DNA of 7,463 nucleotides from Candidatus Competibacteraceae bacterium (GTDB lineage Bacteria > Pseudomonadota > Gammaproteobacteria > Competibacterales > Competibacteraceae), in contig JAGRHK010000068.1 in the NCBI GenBank assembly GCA_020444985.1, forward strand, positions 1-7,463. Direction: 5' to 3'. A program made the translations under genes and the position numbers. Below are positions 5,350-7,463 of the stretch, one piece after another. The number at the start of each line of letters is the position of its first letter. Position 1 is the stretch's first letter. Below the pieces are notes generated by a model. The model had not been told where the DNA came from. It did no database searches and was given only the letters and a program-made list of their open reading frames with translations.

Positions 5350-7236
5350 TCACACTTCCGCCAAGTTACCTTTTTCCTCCAGCCAGTGCTTACGATCCCC
5401 AGCGCGCTTTTTCGCCAGGAGCATATCCATGAGCTTGAGCGCGTCGTCGCCCGTTTCCAAAGTCAATTGCACCAGACGGCGGGTGGTCGGATCCATGGTC
5501 GTTTCCCGTAGCTGCAGGGGGTTCATTTCACCCAGCCCTTTGAAGCGGGTGACATTGACCTTGCCTTTCTTTTTCTCCGCAGCAATCCGGTCGAGAATGC
5601 CCGCTTTTTCCGCTTCATCCAGGGCGTAAAAGACCTCCTTGCCGACATCGATGCGAAACAGCGGCGGCATGGCGACATGGACATGCCCGGCTTCCACCAG
5701 CGGTCGAAAATGGCGCACGAACAGGGCGCACAGCAGCGTGGCAATGTGCAGCCCGTCGGAATCGGCGTCGGCGAGAATGCAGATTTTGCCGTAGCGCAAA
5801 CCATTCAACGTTTCAGAACCGGGATCAACGCCGATGGCCACCGCGATATCATGCACTTCCTGCGAGGCCATCACCTCGGCGGAATCCACCTCCCAGGTAT
5901 TAAGAATCTTGCCGCGCAGGGGCATGACCGCCTGAAATTCACGATTGCGCGCCTGCTTGGTAGAGCCGCCGGCAGAATCGCCTTCCACCAGGAATAGTTC
6001 GGCGCGCGCCAGATCCTGGGCAGTGCAATCGGCCAGCTTGCCGGGCAACGCCGGGCCGCTGGTCACCTGTTTGCGCACCACCTTGCGGCTGGCGCGCAAC
6101 CGCTTTTGCGCGTTCGTCAACGCCAGTTGCGCGATGCGCTCGCCAGTTTCCGGGTGCTGATTCAGCCACAGGCTCAGGGCATCCTTGACGACGCCGCCGA
6201 CAAACACCGCGCACTCCCGCGAGGACAGGCGCTCCTTGGTCTGGCCAGAGAACTGCGGGTCCTGCATCTTGACCGAGAGGACATAGCAGCACCCTTCCCA
6301 CACATCTTCGGGCGCGATGCGCAACCCACGCGGAGCCAGGTTGCGGAAATCGCAAAATTCGCGCACCGCGTCGGTCAGGCCACCGCGCAAGCCGTTGATA
6401 TGCGTTCCGCCCAAGGGCGTAGGAATCAGGTTCACATAGCTTTCCGTCACCGGTTCGCCGCCTTCCGGCAACCAGGTCAACGCCCAGTCCACCGCTTCGC
6501 GCTCGCCGTTGAGGTGGCCGATGAACGGCGGGTCGGGCAACAATGTCGTTTTGCCCAGCGCTTCGCGCAAATAGTCGGTCAGGCCATCCTGGTAATGCCA
6601 GAGGCATTGTTCACCGGTGGCCTCATCGTTGAATTTGACCTTCAAGCCCGGACAAAGCACGGCTTTGGCGTGCAGGACATGTTGCAGGCGAGGAATGGAA
6701 AACCGGGGCGAGTCGAAGTAGCGCGGCTCCGGCCAGAAGCGCACTGTGGTGCCAGTCGCCCGGCGCGGCGCGGGTCCGACTTCCATCAACTCGGATACTT
6801 TATCGCCGCCGGCAAAAATCATCTGGTATTCCTTGCCATTGCGTCTGACCCGCACTTCCAGGCGACTGGATAAGGCGTTGACCACCGAAACCCCGACGCC
6901 GTGCAGACCACCGGAAAACTGATAGTTGCGATCGGAAAATTTACCGCCGGCGTGCAGCCGGGTCAGGATGAGTTCGACGCCAGGGATGCCTTCCTCGGGG
7001 TGAATATCCACCGGCATACCGCGCCCGTTGTCTTCAACCGCTAGCGAGCCGTCGGCGTACAGAGTGACCGCGACCGTTTCAGCATGGCCGGCGATCGCCT
7101 CGTCTACGCTGTTGTCGATGACTTCCTGAGCCAGATGATTGGGGCGCGTGGTGTCGGTATACATCCCCGGTCGTTTGCGGACCGGGTCCAATCCACTGAG
7201 GACTTCTATCGCGGAGGCGTCATAGGCGGCGTTCAT
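5350..7236 (-). CDS. parE: DNA topoisomerase IV subunit B (ParE)
   Basis: ParE is the ATPase subunit that pairs with ParC to decatenate daughter chromosomes and relax supercoils. Starting at 7236 gives 628 residues, close to the 630 of E. coli ParE, and the sequence aligns almost throughout. The GHKL ATPase part has RPGMYTD (22-28), EVIDNSVDEA (38-47, with Glu38 and Asn42), DNGRGMP (69-75) and GGLHGVG (109-115). QTKERL (332-337) holds the ATP-contacting Lys334. The TOPRIM domain has EGDSAGG (418-424) and DADSDG (490-495), which bind magnesium, and FKGLGEMNP (565-573) follows. A longer frame runs back to a GTG at 7323, but its extra 29 residues look unlike the family and contain the promoter -10 box, so they are rejected. 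No good ribosome site precedes the 7236 ATG. parC is not in the window. Confidence 0.96.
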   Translation of the reverse strand: MNAAYDASAIEVLSGLDPVRKRPGMYTDTTRPNHLAQEVIDNSVDEAIAGHAETVAVTLYADGSLAVEDNGRGMPVDIHPEEGIPGVELILTRLHAGGKFSDRNYQFSGGLHGVGVSVVNALSSRLEVRVRRNGKEYQMIFAGGDKVSELMEVGPAPRRATGTTVRFWPEPRYFDSPRFSIPRLQHVLHAKAVLCPGLKVKFNDEATGEQCLWHYQDGLTDYLREALGKTTLLPDPPFIGHLNGEREAVDWALTWLPEGGEPVTESYVNLIPTPLGGTHINGLRGGLTDAVREFCDFRNLAPRGLRIAPEDVWEGCCYVLSVKMQDPQFSGQTKERLSSRECAVFVGGVVKDALSLWLNQHPETGERIAQLALTNAQKRLRASRKVVRKQVTSGPALPGKLADCTAQDLARAELFLVEGDSAGGSTKQARNREFQAVMPLRGKILNTWEVDSAEVMASQEVHDIAVAIGVDPGSETLNGLRYGKICILADADSDGLHIATLLCALFVRHFRPLVEAGHVHVAMPPLFRIDVGKEVFYALDEAEKAGILDRIAAEKKKGKVNVTRFKGLGEMNPLQLRETTMDPTTRRLVQLTLETGDDALKLMDMLLAKKRAGDRKHWLEEKGNLAEV

Positions 7237-7302
7237 GCGGTGCGGCGGTATCCAGGACAGTTGGAAGTAGCAAGTCATCGCCCAGGCTTTGGGCGGATGC
7301 GC

Positions 7303-7308
7303 ATTATA
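7303..7308 (-). promoter_or_regulatory. Perfect -10 box of the parE promoter
   Basis: On the - strand this reads TATAAT, an exact consensus. A weak -35, TTTACC (7324-7329), lies 15 bases upstream, so the -35 is uncertain. The predicted start near 7296 gives a leader of about 60 bases to the ATG at 7236, and supports that start codon. Confidence 0.5.
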
Positions 7309-7323
7309 CGCAAGACGACGCAC

Positions 7324-7463
7324 GGTAAAACGGGGAGGAAGCCGCTACCCTCATCACCTATCAGTTTCTCATCACGGGGCAAAGCGGGTAGAAGGGAGGT
7401 AAGGGGAGTTCCATCTGAAGTCGCCTTTCCAACACCCGCAAACCGCGCGTGAACCAGGAAACG
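7324..7463. other. Region upstream of parE with no supportable gene
   Basis: The last 140 bases hold short open frames on both strands that resemble nothing recognised. The + strand is rich in runs of G and A, and the 6-base inverted repeat CTACCC (7345-7350) / GGGTAG (7386-7391) flanks a 35-base spacer in which TCATCAC occurs twice (7351-7357 and 7369-7375). It looks like intergenic sequence, perhaps a degraded intergenic repeat, or the end of a - strand gene beyond the window. Confidence 0.3.

Noticed and set aside
5939..6607. 222-codon frame on the - strand inside parE
   Set aside because: It overlaps the clearly conserved ParE frame. Its translation is rich in Arg, Ala, Pro and Gly and resembles no family, as expected for an off-frame reading of GC-rich coding DNA.
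6106..6873. 255-codon + strand frame opposite parE
   Set aside because: It is antisense to the ParE ATPase and transducer region, has no ribosome site and no recognisable motif. Long antisense frames are common opposite GC-rich genes.
7275..7463. Open - strand frame reaching the window end, upstream of parE
   Set aside because: About 60 codons with no recognisable motif, and it runs through the parE promoter box. It could be the end of a neighbour gene but cannot be supported.
1..7463. Search for CRISPR arrays, insertion sequences, tRNA genes, toxin-antitoxin or defence genes
   Set aside because: No regularly spaced repeats, transposase motifs, tRNA cloverleaf arms or defence-type domains were seen on either strand.

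Overview
The window looks like chromosomal housekeeping DNA from a gammaproteobacterium. The protein sequences, compared from memory, resemble Escherichia coli PyrD, DusA and ParE closely over their whole lengths. A class 2 (quinone-linked) PyrD and a free-standing ParE of topoisomerase IV also fit that group. No genus can be named with confidence. There is no mobile element, CRISPR array, rRNA or tRNA gene in the window.

Layout. Positions 1-194 are a non-coding, partly AT-rich leader in front of pyrD. pyrD and dusA run on the + strand 12 bases apart and are probably co-transcribed. A 225-base gap follows, then a + strand gene (2508-3101) for a two-part protein: a Lys/Ala/Pro-rich tail joined to a small domain resembling starch/glycogen-binding modules. 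This gene meets, tail to tail, a - strand gene (3129-4355) for a protoporphyrinogen-oxidase-like FAD enzyme. That gene is divergent from a + strand short-chain dehydrogenase (4451-5266) of the 2,4-dienoyl-CoA reductase type. The SDR gene converges on parE (- strand, 5350-7236), whose promoter lies near 7303. The last 140 bases hold no gene that can be supported.

The most notable observation is in pyrD. The natural N-terminus of the family is encoded at 195-257, in frame with the open gene, but is cut by one TAA codon at 240-242. The enzyme can now start only at 258. It would then lack the first N-terminal helix, which in class 2 enzymes helps form the membrane/quinone-binding region. The next most interesting item is the fusion of a histone-H1-like basic tail to a putative glycan-binding domain.

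The genes do not form one pathway. They cover pyrimidine synthesis (pyrD), tRNA modification (dusA), probably haem synthesis (the PPOX-like gene), probably unsaturated fatty acyl-CoA metabolism (the SDR) and chromosome decatenation (parE). No clear new multi-gene system is visible.
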